From Megalopta genalis (taxonomy: Eukaryota; Arthropoda; Insecta; Hymenoptera; Halictidae): a stretch of DNA of 64,000 nt. Below the pieces are notes generated by a model. That model saw only the letters and a list, made by a program, of their open reading frames with translations. It made no database searches and was not told where the DNA came from. Below are positions 12,421 to 24,827 of the stretch, piece after piece. The translations under genes were made by a program, and so were the position numbers. Numbering within the stretch: the stretch's first letter is position 1; each line of letters starts with the position of its first letter. The stretch is from assembly GCF_051020955.1 (NCBI RefSeq), contig NW_027476096.1, forward strand, positions 1,302,001-1,366,000. Direction: 5' to 3'.

Positions 12421-15400
12421 ATGCAGAATTTTGACGATCTTGATATAGAAGGTCGTAATCCTTCCCACCTATCGGAAGCAGGCAAGGAGAAGGTAATGCA
12501 CATTGAAACACATGTACGATAACATTATATTTGTAATTAAAGTTTTAGGAAACTTACAGATTAGAACTTTGTACATATTGTAATATTCATTTATTTAATA
12601 TAATAATTTATATATAACAAAATTATTCCATTTATATAAATAACTTACTATTAATTATATAGTACAAGCAGAAATTTGATATATTGTTTAAATAATTTAC
12701 GCTTTCTATAGTTCCATATTCTTTGTGACGAATATAGAAATTTTTTTTTATAAAATGTTATCTAATGTTTTATTGATTTCCAATATATGATGCGTTCATG
12801 TTCCACAATATGCATATTATTAAAATAGCAATTACTTGTACACTTGACAAAGTATTTGTATTCCACAGGAAGAATATGATCGAAAACGTTTAATGAGAAG
12901 CAGTGTCACTGCTGAAGATGGCACGCTTAGACCTGTGTACTCTGAAACAGAAGACGGTGATATATGGTGTCATATATGTAACATAGCTCTGTTCGGAGCT
13001 CACAAGTTACTGAATCATAATATGTGTAATCGTCATAAAATGAAATTAGATGAATGGCCATATCCAGTTTTGTTATGGTCCAAACGATCAGATATTGTGA
13101 AAACAGCACCACCGACACAGTCGGCAGCTATTGGCGATGGTTTGGCACCTGGAGAACCAGTACCACCTGGTATGGAAGACCAAATAACTAGAACAACAAC
13201 GATTCAGATGAGTTTAGATCGCCATAGAAGTTCTCCTCTTGTGGGCCTTGAATATCTACTTGAACTGGTTGATAGGGATTCTTGCGAACCCAGTTATACA
13301 TGTGTTTTATGTGACAAAAGGGGTGACCCTCGTACTGTTATGGCTCATATTACCAGCTATAATCATAGAATAACGTATCTAAATAGACATTTTCCTACAA
13401 TTTCGCGTGCTATTACGGAACTCCCGCGTACTCCTAATTATAAACGCGGAGCTAATGAAATATCGGTGTTAGTGGCTAAGAAGATTGAAGAACGATTTGG
13501 AAGATTGCAACCACAATTGGTAGATAAGAATCAATTTGAAAAAAATAAAATGCAGTACATCAAGAGAGTCTATCAGGATTATCACTTTAGGTAAGTTGTA
13601 ATTTGTTTTGATTATATTAAGCTTTATATAGTAGAGCACTGTTATGAATTGAGAATTTCAATTCACATGTTTTACAAAAGTCAATGGGTGTTATTAGACA
13701 AGGTGCGCGTCAATCGTTTTCGTTATTAATTTACGTTTCGTACAAATCAATGGCTGTTTCCTACATGCAGGGAAACACCAGAATTAACATTTATGGATGT
13801 TTACGATGTGCGATGGGTAACAAACTTTGAAGAAAAGATGGCTGAAGTAGCTGGTAATAGTGGTATAAAAAAAGGTGAGTATATAAAATCTTATATCGTT
13901 GAAGCAGGACACTTCTACTCGACTGTTGTTCTATCATATAACGATTATTTTATATTAAGATTCTCAACCTGCTGATGAGAAGTTGGATGATAAACATAAA
14001 AGTGAAGACAAGAAGCATGAAAAGTCTCCACCAAAGAAAACCGATTCAAAATCTGATACTACAAAATCGTAAGTTAACGTTTAATTAATTCAACTTTTTC
14101 AAAGATTTTTTTAGTAATTGAAAGTTTATCAAGTATTCTGATTTCAATTACAATTTCAGTATGATAAATTAATGGTTGTTTCTTAGTCTAACATAATTTC
14201 AATTAAGGTTATGTTTCATATTTTTTTAGGGGATTCAAGATTCGCATTTTCACAAGAGATAAATTAAATATTCGCAAGCCTTTAGATAAGGAAGAAGAAA
14301 ATGTGAGAAAGTCTCCAAAACGGCCCTCTGATGAAACGAAGTCTCTTTCGTCCCTGTCAAGTATATCAAGTAGCCCATCACCATCACGTTCAAGATCGCG
14401 ATCTCCCGTTCGTAACCGAAAAGCTAATTCAATAGACAAAAGTGGAAGGTATCGTACTAAATCGCGTTATTCACGAGATCGAACTCGTTCTGGTACACGT
14501 TCGCGATCTCGTTCGCGTTCACCAGAACCACTCAGAGAACGCGATAAGTGGGACAAATATCGTGAACAAATTAGACGTGCTGAAGAGACACTTGATCGTG
14601 CATTAAAATTTCACGAGAAGAACCCAGAAAAGCATCCATCTTACCCCGATGAATGGAAAAAGTTCTGGAATCGACGGTACAAAGAGTTGCAAGCAGAGGG
14701 AAAAGATCCTAGTAAACATGACTTCAAACCAGAATGGATAGAATTTTGGAACAAACGAATGCGCGAGATCCATAACGAACAGCTGCAACAAAGGAAAGAA
14801 GAAATTAGGAAGCGATTGGAGTTGCCAGAAGACAAGCCACCAGAAAAATGGATACCATCGAACAGACGTGACAGATCTCCACCAAAGAGAAATCGTCATC
14901 GTATAGAGAGCGATGATGAAGTAGAATATGTCGGTACAAAAACAATTAAAACGGACTATTACGATCATCATGATATGAGAGAACGCGATTACGCATATTC
15001 GTCGTATATGCGAGGAAGAGGAAATATGTACAGAAGTAATTACTACCCTCGTGGTGTTACACGTTCAAGGTCAATACACTACGCAACTCCTTACCCAGTA
15101 AAAGAAAAGTCTCCAAGTCCTATACCAGATGACATATTAACTGAAGATTTAGAAGTAGTCGGCTTATTGAGATTACTTACAGCTCTAGAAGGTCAATTGG
15201 GTTCTCTTGGACCGAAGATAGTATCTCTTCTTTCAAAAGCATTAGCCGCAGAAAAAGCAAAACCGAACTCTGCCGAAGAATTACTCTACGACGAAGAAGT
15301 GAGCGTGCTTTTCGAAACTGTTAAAGAAAAACTTAAAGGTCAATTGTTTGCCGGAATGATAGAGAAAATGGCTATAACACCAACGAAAACGGCAATCCAA

Positions 15401-16960
15401 AATATCGCACAGTTGTTACATAAAGCGGCAGAGAATAAAAAGAAAATGGAAGAAGAGAAGAAGAAAAAGAAAGAAATGGAGACTGCAAAATCGACAAATT
15501 ATATCCAAAGAACTGTATATCCTAGGTCGGTGGAGGTAATTACACCTACGATTAAATCCGAACCAGTTAGTGTACCTGGTGTTGGTACTGTAGATAAAGT
15601 AGCCATAGCTCGACAAATAGCAGCTGCTTTGGTAGCTCAAGGTAGATCAAATGTATCTCAAGAAGAACTAGAAACTCTGATTAACGCTGTTGTTGGAATG
15701 GCTGAAGCATCCAAAAATTCCGATAAACCAGTAACAACGGCTGACTTCGTAAAAGGATTGGCTAAAAGCAATACTTCTATTTCTCAAGCTGCATCTGTTT
15801 CTGCGACGTTAACAACAGCAGGTACGGTCGATCATCAAACTTCTAAAATGGAAAGTTTGTCAGACGCAGACTTGAAATCACTTTTACAAAATTTTAAAGA
15901 CTTATCCACTCAAGAACAACATGGACTGATTAATTTCTTAAAGAAGTTAGAAGCAACAGATCCTGTTCGAGTAGAAAAATTAAGAGGGTTTGTTAATTTA
16001 GGTTCTACGTCCATGTCATCGATGCCAAAAATAAAATCTCCAACACCAGAGAATACGGAAACCAGTATTAAATCGGGTAGAAGTATTTCGCCATTTTCTG
16101 TGCGAAAAGGAACTCAAAATCCTGTTGAAGAGGAAGATAAGTGGAAGCCTAAAATAGACATGTTTGCAAATGATGACGAGGAAGAACAAACTAAGAATGA
16201 CAACGAAGACAAGCAAAAGGCGAAATTGGATTTATCAGATGATGACGATGATTATACATTTGAAGATATTTATAAAGCAGCAGATAAGAATGTTAGCGAA
16301 AATGAGAAGGCAAAGAAAAAGTCACGAGAATTTTCAAAATCTGTGTCAAATTCACCAAGATCTTGGACACGATCTCGATCGCATTCAAGATCACGGTCTC
16401 CAGTAAGGCCAAAGGAATTAACAAAAACAAACGATCCAAATGCAATACTAAACGAGACCAAACGATTAATCGCTCATATAATGGGAGACCTTCCAAATAA
16501 GTATGTGCCGAAGACGCACTTGCCGCTTGCGAATGAAAATGTTGAACAAAACGCATCGAAGCCATTAGATCAAATTCCTAACACGTCAACGGCCCCGCTA
16601 TCAAACTTTTACAATCAAGGATACGTTCAGAATACTCAACAATCGTGTCCCCGTCCACAAGCACCTCCCCTCAGTTATCCTAACATACCCAATCAACAAT
16701 TTCAAAGTTATCCTCATCAGCAAGTTTACGGCAGTAATCAGAATTATGTGGACAATGGTTACAATTATCAAGGATATGGTGGCGTAAGCAATCAGGGTCA
16801 ATACAGTGGTCCACCTATAGCGTCAAATCAATATCCAAATCAACAAAACTATGGCGGATCACCCTATGGTGGACTTCCTGCGGGTCATTCTTCTAATTAC
16901 CCTCAGCAGCAACCGCAACAACAATACGGAAATTACGTGCAACAACAACGTTTCTATTAA
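12421..16960 (+). CDS. double zinc-finger / Arg-Ser-rich nuclear protein, complete copy
   Basis: Five coding exons: 12421-12492, 12869-13590, 13771-13874, 13960-14068 and 14230-16960. The joins keep one frame and give 1245 residues starting MQNFDDLDIEG. Exon 2 holds both U1/matrin-like zinc fingers (Cys58, Cys61, His74, His80; Cys169, Cys172, His184, His190). Exon 5 (starting SGFKIRIFTRDK) holds two RS-rich blocks, tryptophan-containing repeats resembling KFWNRRYKELQ, a Lys/Glu coiled segment, an acidic DDDDD stretch and a C-terminal Q/P/Y/G-rich low-complexity tail ending QQQRFY. Upstream sequence is spliced too: an acceptor precedes 12383, so 12383-12420 is likely 5' UTR. Zinc fingers plus RS domains suggest splicing or other nuclear RNA work by family analogy. 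No specific orthologue was recognised. It faces away from its mirror copy, and the two may share a promoter area around 8.2-10.4 kb. Confidence 0.88.
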
Positions 16961-18629
16961 AGTGACTATCTAGCAATCGTTCATAAAAATGTATCGAAGT
17001 TTTATTGTGACTGAATCTATTTACAATTGTTACTGAACTATTTACAATTGTACTTTTCTCCTTGAACATTGCGTAAGTTTCCAGGAAAAGTTAACGTTAC
17101 TAGTTCAAGGATTATTAAGATAATAATGAGCAAAGTCTTCATCAATTTTTAACCAAAATGAATACGTTTCGTAAATATATTTAAAAATTCACGAACAATT
17201 TTAGTACGGAGAAATTTCTGACGAATTTAAGATTTAACATTTGCTGTCCCTCTTTATACATAAAAAGTTTATTTTCATATCGTTTTAAAACGTCCACATG
17301 TCTCGTACATGAGATATACGAGAGGACAAAACTTAAATCTCTTAAAAATATCGCAATATGTTGTAAGTATATCATAAACGCGTGAAGTGAACGTGGATTT
17401 ACGGAATGAAGTGTTGAGGCGATCGATGTGAACAGGATTAAAGTAAGTAAAAACAGAGAAAAGAATGTACTTGAAAAGAACAACTTTACTCTCATTACGA
17501 TTTTGTAATGCTATGTTTTATTCAATTTTCTTAATTGATAATACGTTTATCATCTTTATAATTTAGCAGGTTCAGATGTGTGTGATAAAGCGTCAAAGGA
17601 GTCGAAAGTATCGAATATTATTTTTACAAGCACTTTTAATGTTGAAAGAAGTATATATTTATATATTTATGAATACATAAATATATTCATATATATATTC
17701 ATAATATGTATATATATACATTATAGCAAGAACAATTACATGTAATTTTTCAATTAAAAAACACGTTGTAAGAGTGTATTAAATAAGTAAAGAATAACCT
17801 TTGTTTGTAAATACTTTTAAGCGTACAAGTTTTTCATATTTCAGAGAAACTATAAACACACCAAGGAACTTGTTCTTAATATTCAATAATAATAAAAATA
17901 TAAATATAATTAAACTAATAATAAACTTAGTTGTATACAAAAATACGTAAACAAATCACTTTACCCTACATTTCACAATTTTCACTTTAACGAATAGCAT
18001 AAAGTTAGATATACAACTGCCAGCCTTTAAAAACACGTAGCAATTTAAATTAATAGGATACTACTTCTGCTTGTTTTTTAAATTACCCTTGATTATTTGA
18101 CCTGGAAGCTACATAATAATTAAGTTACTCAACAACTTCTTGAACTGTGTATTTGTATCTTTGATTATATTTCTAAATTAATAGATAATTAAATTGCACA
18201 TATAGTATTATGAAGGTTCAAATGGAAATATTTGGGAATGTATAAATGTTTCAAGAACAAACTTGTTGTAATTGTTTATGTTGTATGTTGTAGTAGCAGC
18301 AGGTCTAATAATCTAAGTGTATGTATTACGTCAAATTATTGGTACTTGTTTGTAAACTAAATTATTGTGTGCTTGCACAATCGACCAAAAGTAATGAAAT
18401 TTTGAATCTTAATCATATTTACTTCGTATACTTTATTAATGCAGTAATACCTCGTGGCTTCACAGTGCACATTGACTAGAGAATTATAAAGACTCCAACT
18501 GTTTTGGGCTTATCAATACACGCGTACCATCACGACAATCTATATAAATTAATAGAATACCACCCAAAGTGTAGCTTTCGCAATATATACAATTCACTTT
18601 ACAGACTCAGAAGAACGCGTTACAATTTT
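16961..18629. other. convergent 3' flanks of the zinc-finger gene and Kif3A
   Basis: No coding sequence recognised. It is AT-rich, with an (AT)n-like block around 17650-17725. It should hold the 3' UTRs of the two convergent genes. No clear poly(A) sites are assigned. Confidence 0.5.
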
Positions 18630-20807
18630 CTACTTCGGCACGAGACCCCTCGTCTTTGGGTAAACAGGTGGCGGAATTTGTTGGATCTTCCCAACGCTCT
18701 TAGGTCGTATTTTTGCAGATTGTAATCGTGGTTTAGATCTAAGTTTCGCATTAGAAGCGTCTACGTCGATGTCGCCTTCGTCGCGAAGTGCTTCCTCAAG
18801 AACGGCTTGAATAGTGGGTGCAATGGCCGGCCCTTGATAATCCATTGTCGTTCTCGCGGGCATATCAAGATCTAAATTTAATATGCTCTCCCCTGCGTAG
18901 CGGCAACCTCTTCCCATAGCTAGGGCGATACGCGCGTATTCAGAAACCGGTCTTCGTGCACCTGGAATGGATGTAGGCCTCTTTATCGTATTTATACTGG
19001 ACGGTTCTGGATCCTTCACTATCCAGCAGTCTTCCTCTTCATCGAGATGTATTCTTGATAGGATTTTATTCTTTTCTTCCTCAGGAATAAAGTTTTCTAT
19101 TATAAGATACTTCAGCTTCAGCTCTTTCATCAGCTCATGTTGTGTTTGTTCCAAATCCCTTCTATCTCTATTAAAATCGTTGGTAACATCTTCAAGTTCT
19201 TGTTTCAAAACTTGTAACTTTGTGAAACATTTCCTTAGCTTCCTAGACTTTACATCCACTTCCTGTTGCAGATTCGTGTACGTTTCCTTCACTCCTAACA
19301 TTGTCAGCTCTTCGTCTTCAAGTTTTTGTCGCATTTCAACTTCTCGTTTCTTTCTCTCAGCAATCTCAGCTGATTTCTGTTCTAATGCTCTTTGTTGTTC
19401 ATTTGTATGATCGATTATGTTCTTACCTCCACACAACATCTTGCTCTCTAAGTCTTTAATTCTCATTATAAGAGTTTCAGTTTCTTGTTTCTCTGCTTTT
19501 AACTGTTCGGCGATAAGCTTCTTGTCAGTTCCAATCTTATTATCTTCACTTCGACTATCTTCTGCTTCAGATTCCGAGTCTGCAGTCTCATCTTCTTTCT
19601 TTTTTTTCGACTTTTTCTTTCGTCTCGGTACCATACCTTTCTGTGCTAATTTCTCCTTCAAACGTCCAATTTCTTCTTGATATTGTCTCAAGAGAGCGTC
19701 TTTTGGATCTTCGTTTATTCTTGGTTTGTTTTTGATGTTCTTTGCGCGATTCGCATATCGTAACGTTGTTAGAGTTTCATCGTAATTATAACTAGCAGGA
19801 CCAATATTTGCAACCATGATAGTTTTAGAATTTCCACCTAGCGAATCCTGAAGTAATCGCGTTAGCTTTGAATCTCTGTACGGTACATGCGTAGTTTTTC
19901 CGTCCACTAAAGCAGAGATTACATTTCCTAGGGCCGATAAGCTTAGGTTAATTTTACTTGCTTCCTTTAGCCGTTCGCCGCATGCACCAGTTTTACTCTG
20001 CCTTTCACTGCCGGCTAGATCTACTAAATTTAAACGACCCACCCGGATCCCGCCGGTGTCATCGATAGATCCCATCTCAATGGTAATTAGAAATATTGCG
20101 TGCGATCGAGAACTGTGCTCATTCATATTTGTCGCACCTATAGTCCTGTTCTGGTTACCGATGTTCATCAGCTGTTGTATCTCCGCAGCGTTTTTACATA
20201 CCGATGTTGAAAGATCTTTCACGAACACGCCAGTATCTGGTTTTTCCTTTAATTCGAATCGAAGGCTCTGGTCGGACTGCAATAGATCTCGTATCTCCTC
20301 TTGATAAATCTCTAAATAGCTCGCACGCACCAAGTACTGCATATTTTCAGATCTGCCTATGTGATTGAAGATGTGCTCGAATGAACGTGGAATTACACCC
20401 CGTCTATCGTAATCGCCCTTAAGACCTTCCATGGTATAAGTCTTCCCGGTACCAGTTTGTCCGTAAGCGAAAATCGTACCGTTAAAACCATCGAGTACGG
20501 AAGACACTAATGGTCTGACCGTTTCTTCATATAAATCTTGTTGGCTGGAATTCCAGTCGTAAACTGCGTCGAACGTGAAGACTTTTACATTATCACTGGA
20601 TGGATCATCCCGCGGGTGACGAATCTCGACCACCCCTCTCGCTGGAAACACGTCAACTACACGTTTGTATCCACGAGCGACTTCTCTTTCGTCCATAGGT
20701 CGACATCTTACGACAACCTGGACACATTGGGTCATCACTTCCGACGATGAGGTTGACTTCATATTCTTCCTTTTCCAGGTTTTCAATTGATTGTCTGATT
20801 TCTCCAT
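18630..20807 (-). CDS. Kif3A: kinesin-2 motor subunit, Kif3A type (Drosophila Klp64D family)
   Basis: One uninterrupted 725-codon frame. The N-terminal motor domain spans residues about 28-360, with the ATP-binding P-loop GQTGTGKT (116-123), switch I NEHSSRSH and switch II DLAGSE (263-268). A neck and Lys/Glu-rich stalk (KKKSKKKKED near 405) and a coiled coil to about residue 600 follow, then a basic tail ending TRGLVPK. KIF3A pairs with a KIF3B-type motor and KAP for plus-end transport in cilia and neurons (known for the family). The length matches the family. The start lies just after a 5' UTR acceptor at 20829/20830. A likely upstream non-coding exon has its donor at 21648/21649. The lack of introns in the coding part is noteworthy but the frame is fully intact. 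Confidence 0.95.
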   Translation of the reverse strand: MEKSDNQLKTWKRKNMKSTSSSEVMTQCVQVVVRCRPMDEREVARGYKRVVDVFPARGVVEIRHPRDDPSSDNVKVFTFDAVYDWNSSQQDLYEETVRPLVSSVLDGFNGTIFAYGQTGTGKTYTMEGLKGDYDRRGVIPRSFEHIFNHIGRSENMQYLVRASYLEIYQEEIRDLLQSDQSLRFELKEKPDTGVFVKDLSTSVCKNAAEIQQLMNIGNQNRTIGATNMNEHSSRSHAIFLITIEMGSIDDTGGIRVGRLNLVDLAGSERQSKTGACGERLKEASKINLSLSALGNVISALVDGKTTHVPYRDSKLTRLLQDSLGGNSKTIMVANIGPASYNYDETLTTLRYANRAKNIKNKPRINEDPKDALLRQYQEEIGRLKEKLAQKGMVPRRKKKSKKKKEDETADSESEAEDSRSEDNKIGTDKKLIAEQLKAEKQETETLIMRIKDLESKMLCGGKNIIDHTNEQQRALEQKSAEIAERKKREVEMRQKLEDEELTMLGVKETYTNLQQEVDVKSRKLRKCFTKLQVLKQELEDVTNDFNRDRRDLEQTQHELMKELKLKYLIIENFIPEEEKNKILSRIHLDEEEDCWIVKDPEPSSINTIKRPTSIPGARRPVSEYARIALAMGRGCRYAGESILNLDLDMPARTTMDYQGPAIAPTIQAVLEEALRDEGDIDVDASNAKLRSKPRLQSAKIRPKSVGKIQQIPPPVYPKTRGLVPK

Positions 20808-20829
20808 GTTGGCGATTGATTCAATTCAC
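20808..20829 (-). other. 5' UTR segment and splice acceptor of Kif3A
   Basis: The minus strand reads TTTTTCAG followed by GTGAATTGAATC and then, within 22 bases, the ATG. A matching donor, GAAG/GTAAGTTAATC, lies at 21649/21648, implying an 819-bp intron (20830-21648) in the leader and a first exon from 21649 upward. Confidence 0.55.
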
Positions 20830-21649
20830 CTGAAAAACGAACGAAATTTTAACGCAACATTCGGACAGCAATAACAAATTTTAAAAGCCTCTACAAATAT
20901 TTGTCATATGTCTTGTATGTCACTTTACTTCTGTAACTCGAAATCTGAAAAAGTCCAATCTGTACAGATTAAAAATTATTTCAATAAGTTAAAATTCTAT
21001 TACTTGTCGACTGCGGTCGTCAATTGTTTATAGCCTATATGATAATGCATGTGTCTCTGTCATCAGAGAAATTTGAAGTAAAAAATTAAATTGACAACTT
21101 AAGGAATTATTTTCTTATGTCTCTATTTTCTAAGTGTCTTTTTTTTAAGGTCAGAAATAACATGTATATTACGTTTTAGAATTTTTGTTTCTTTAAACTC
21201 TCTTAATAGAAAATATTTTAACTCTTTCTTTAAGATTGAAGTTACTGATTATCAATTGTAATATGTAGGGACAAAATATCGAAATTAGTATAATATTTTT
21301 CCGTGATCATCAAATGAATAACTTGGACAATATGTATTGGTTAAAAAGAAGAAATTCTTTCAATAAACCAACATTTTTTTAACAATTCCCATCTTAACAT
21401 GAAAGAAATGAAATTGAATAAAAAAAAAAATGAAAGAGAATAATCCTAGAATTTAATTTAAGATATCTTATTTTATTGTGACAAACTTAACTGTCTCTTT
21501 ACTTTTTACTTTATACGCTTTTAGTTACGAGCTCTTTCAATTTTCACGTAAAAAGAAACTAAAATTGAATAGAGAAACCTTAACCAAATATTACTTGCTG
21601 CATATTTTAAGCATGATATATGTATTTCATTTTTTATGATTAACTTACC

Positions 21650-23268
21650 TTCTCAAGTTAACAGGCACACACAGTACAAAAGGAGTTATAAGAAAAGAAC
21701 AACGATTTTTCATTGTATCTGCATATTACCCTCCTCCGCACGGTATTGATCCATTGTTAGCTTCCTAGAATTTGCACTGTCAACACCCACCCTTTCTATA
21801 TCCACTTATTCGAATGATACTATTTTGAGGGTACCCACAAATCCTTGCGATAATCAGGACTCAATGCTTGATCGAGTCACCAGAACGGTATGCGATTGTG
21901 ACAGAACGTTGCAAAGACCGCATCATGTTTTGACAGAATAAAGCCATTATGGTCAAGCCTGCGCAATAAATACCTCTCACTCGTTTCTACGGACATACTG
22001 AATCGATCTCTCGCTTAATCACGAAATATCTCTAGGTAAGATGGTCAGGCTGAAGTCCTTCTGCGACATTGTGTAGTAAGAAATTTACTTTATCGACGAG
22101 ATGTCATTAATTCCTTTTCTTCGTGTTCGTTTTCAGAATTCTAAAATCTCTAAGAAAAAGCGTATATGTTGAGTAAAGTCTTATAAAATTAAAATTTTAT
22201 ATGTAAATTTAAAATTATTTATTCAACTTGTTTTTAATCTTACCATATATTATTAATGCATGTATACTTTTTATGTATATAGATAGTTTCTTTGAACTCA
22301 TTTTGAAAATCAAAGACTGATAGTAGTCAAATTATATTATAAAAATAATTGTTTCCGTACAAATATTCATTTATAAGTTTGAACTGCAGTATTAAATATA
22401 ATAGCATTTGAATGGTCGGCACTATCTATCATTGTTCATAACGTAATACAAAAACCTTCGCATGGTGTTACCGAGTTTGCGTAGCAATCACCATTGACAG
22501 GAAGTACTCCTGTATTTTTTAATCAAACGTATGTTAGAAATAAATATACGTCAAAATAAAGTTTTCTTATTATTTATTTACTTTTTAATACCTAGTTATA
22601 TCTTTTTATACACGTATAGTATGTTTGGATTGGAATTATGTCAAACAGCTTGTATTTTAATTTAAAATGTATTTATGTGAATGAAGTTGTATACGTTACT
22701 ATTTCGTTAAGAAATATTTTAATCATCAATAATCTCTTCATATAGCATATTTTAAAAATTATAAATTAACTTGTAACAAGACTGACTTGGATATTATAAA
22801 TTTTATCTTTCTTATTTAGAAAACTAAACTTTTGTCGGAGGAAATGACGTTTAACCCGTGGCTACTTTCATACTATGCAAGTCACCTCGAAAGAGTGTTG
22901 TAACAGTATTATTTATTGGAAAGACTGTTCTGTTTAATTGATAACTGAAATCAATGTCGAAAAAGTGGAAGTATTTCATCTAAATTTACCATAATGTTAG
23001 TATAAGACAGTAAACCAATAAAAATAGACATTTAATATATAAATTAAAGAAATAAAAACTTCTTAAGAGTGTTCGATATTTTACTTAACATGAGTTGAAA
23101 ATAGTTTTCATGCAAGATTAAATAATGATATTTATACACTGGTCCTATTAAATGAAGTAATGAAATTGTGTTGATTGCTTTATTATAAATTATAGATACA
23201 TATGTTAATTTTTAGATTTTAAATTGTTATCATTGTGGCAAACTAATTATTTGTTGTTATTTTGTTTC
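21650..23268. other. divergent upstream regions of Kif3A and CCDC47
   Basis: No coding sequence. It should contain the promoters of both divergently transcribed genes. An acceptor (TTTTGTTTCAG at 23261-23271) just before the CCDC47 start shows that its leader is spliced. No specific regulatory motif was assigned. Confidence 0.5.
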
Positions 23269-23275
23269 AGACAAA

Positions 23276-24827
23276 ATGAGATTGTGGTTAGTAGTAATTC
23301 ATATCGTCTTGGTGGCAACGAATATATGGGTCACAGCACATTTCCATGAAGAACTTCCTGAAGATAATGAATTCGCAGAATTTGAAGACTTCGAAGAAGA
23401 AAAACCAACACAGTCAATTAACGATCGTGTAGTAGAACATGTTAAAGAATCAAATATTAATCAAGATTTTGATGAAGATGATGTATTAATAGTTGATAGT
23501 GATAACGAATTTGATCACTTCGATGAAGAAGAGTTTGAAGGAGTAGATGCTGCTGGTGGAAACACAGGCTCAAAAATCAATGAACCATCAACATTAACAA
23601 TTACCAAAATACCATTACATTTACGAACACGATGGGATAGTTTCTATTTAGAAATATTAATGATTATCGGATTGCTGGTATATTTTATTAATTATCTAGC
23701 AGGTCGATCGAAAAATGCACGTATAGCAGAAATGTGGCTGGTGGAACACAAACAACTTTTACTCGATAATTTTTCTCTTGTCGGAGACACAGGACGATCC
23801 AATGAAGATGCATCTGAAAATGGTTTAGTAAAAGAAAGTCAATCACATTACAGTTTATATTGTTCAGGAAGAATTGGATGTGATTCTATGCTTATTGAAT
23901 TAAAACTAATTAAAAGGCAAGATTTAGTTGCAGTGTTGGCACAACTTGTACGACCTCAAAATGATCAAGCACTTATACGTATAGAATTAGCAAAAGATGA
24001 AACAGATAATTTTGTATTAGCAATAGCTACAAAACGTACTGCAATGCATTTAGTACGTGATATGGCTGATATTAGTGTGTATTGTCCAGAAAAGCGACCA
24101 GGAGAAAAATTTGGTCTTCCATCAGGATTTTACGTAATGTCTGAAATTAATGAAGCAGTATCAGCTATTTTAGATACAAGAGTTTTACAAGCATTTACAA
24201 AGTATGCGCAATATATTGATTATGTACACATCAGTGACCAATTTAGTGGCCCCAAACAACAAGAGTAAGAGTACAAAATGCATAGTAACTTCGAACTTTT
24301 TAATTTCTTTTATTATATCTATAATAACATGTTTCTAATTTTAGAGATACAACTCAATTAACAATGCCTGAAGTAAAGAGAGTTTTACTGGTGGGATTAA
24401 ATATAAGTATGAAAGGTCGTACTACCAATGTAGAAGGCCAAGAAAAATTGAAAATGCTGTTACAATTAACCTTCTATTTGTTAGACAAATTACGTCGTTT
24501 CAAACTATCTAAAGAGGTTTATAATATTTCTTTTTTAAGTGTACATCTATTTTAATATGTTATTCTGTATTGTATTATTATTTCTAGTCTAAAAGCAAAG
24601 CAGACAAAAATAGACTGAAAGTAGAGGAAGCATTTTTAAAAACAACTCATGCTGCTAGAGCGGAAGCCGCAGCGCAGCGGAGAGAAGAACGTCGTAGAGC
24701 TGAAAAAGAACGTATTCTTCAAGAAGAAGATCCAGACAAGCAAAGAAGGTGGGAAGAGAAAGAACAACGAAGACTTGCTAAAAAGAGAGCACCTAGAATG
24801 AAACAGCTTAAAGTTAAAGCATTATGA
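23276..24827 (+). CDS. CCDC47: CCDC47 (calumin), PAT-complex ER membrane protein
   Basis: Three coding exons, 23276-24264, 24345-24516 and 24588-24827, join in frame to 466 residues, close to the usual family length. There is a signal peptide (residues 1-21, RLWLVVIHIVLVA), an acidic luminal segment (EFAEFEDFEEE to about 95), a membrane span around 122-142 (ILMIIGLLVYFINYLAG), the conserved cytosolic domain (RIAEMWLVEHKQLLLDNF, YCPEKRPGEKFGLPSGFYV) and a C-terminal basic coiled coil (RREERRRAEKERILQEE, end MKQLKVKAL). In other animals CCDC47 works with Asterix at the ribosome-translocon to insert multi-pass proteins and was linked to ER calcium. The second intron's donor (GTTTAT) is weak but the join restores the family sequence. 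Confidence 0.95.

Larger units (their letters stand above)
9687..16845. repeat. right arm of the 15-kb imperfect palindrome
   Basis: Mirror of 1760-9111. It ends within the last exon of the complete zinc-finger gene, at about 16845, 115 bp before the stop codon. The gene itself continues without any break, so this side looks like the ancestral locus and the left arm like the derived copy. Confidence 0.9.

Noticed and set aside
1760..16845. Palindrome as an assembly artefact
   Set aside because: The arms differ by many substitutions and by indels in introns while keeping frames, which a collapsed or mirrored assembly error would not produce. Long reads would still be the final proof.
18967..20750. 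Plus-strand open frames opposite Kif3A
   Set aside because: Antisense shadows of the kinesin coding sequence, rich in Ser and Phe as expected from Lys/Glu codons read backwards.
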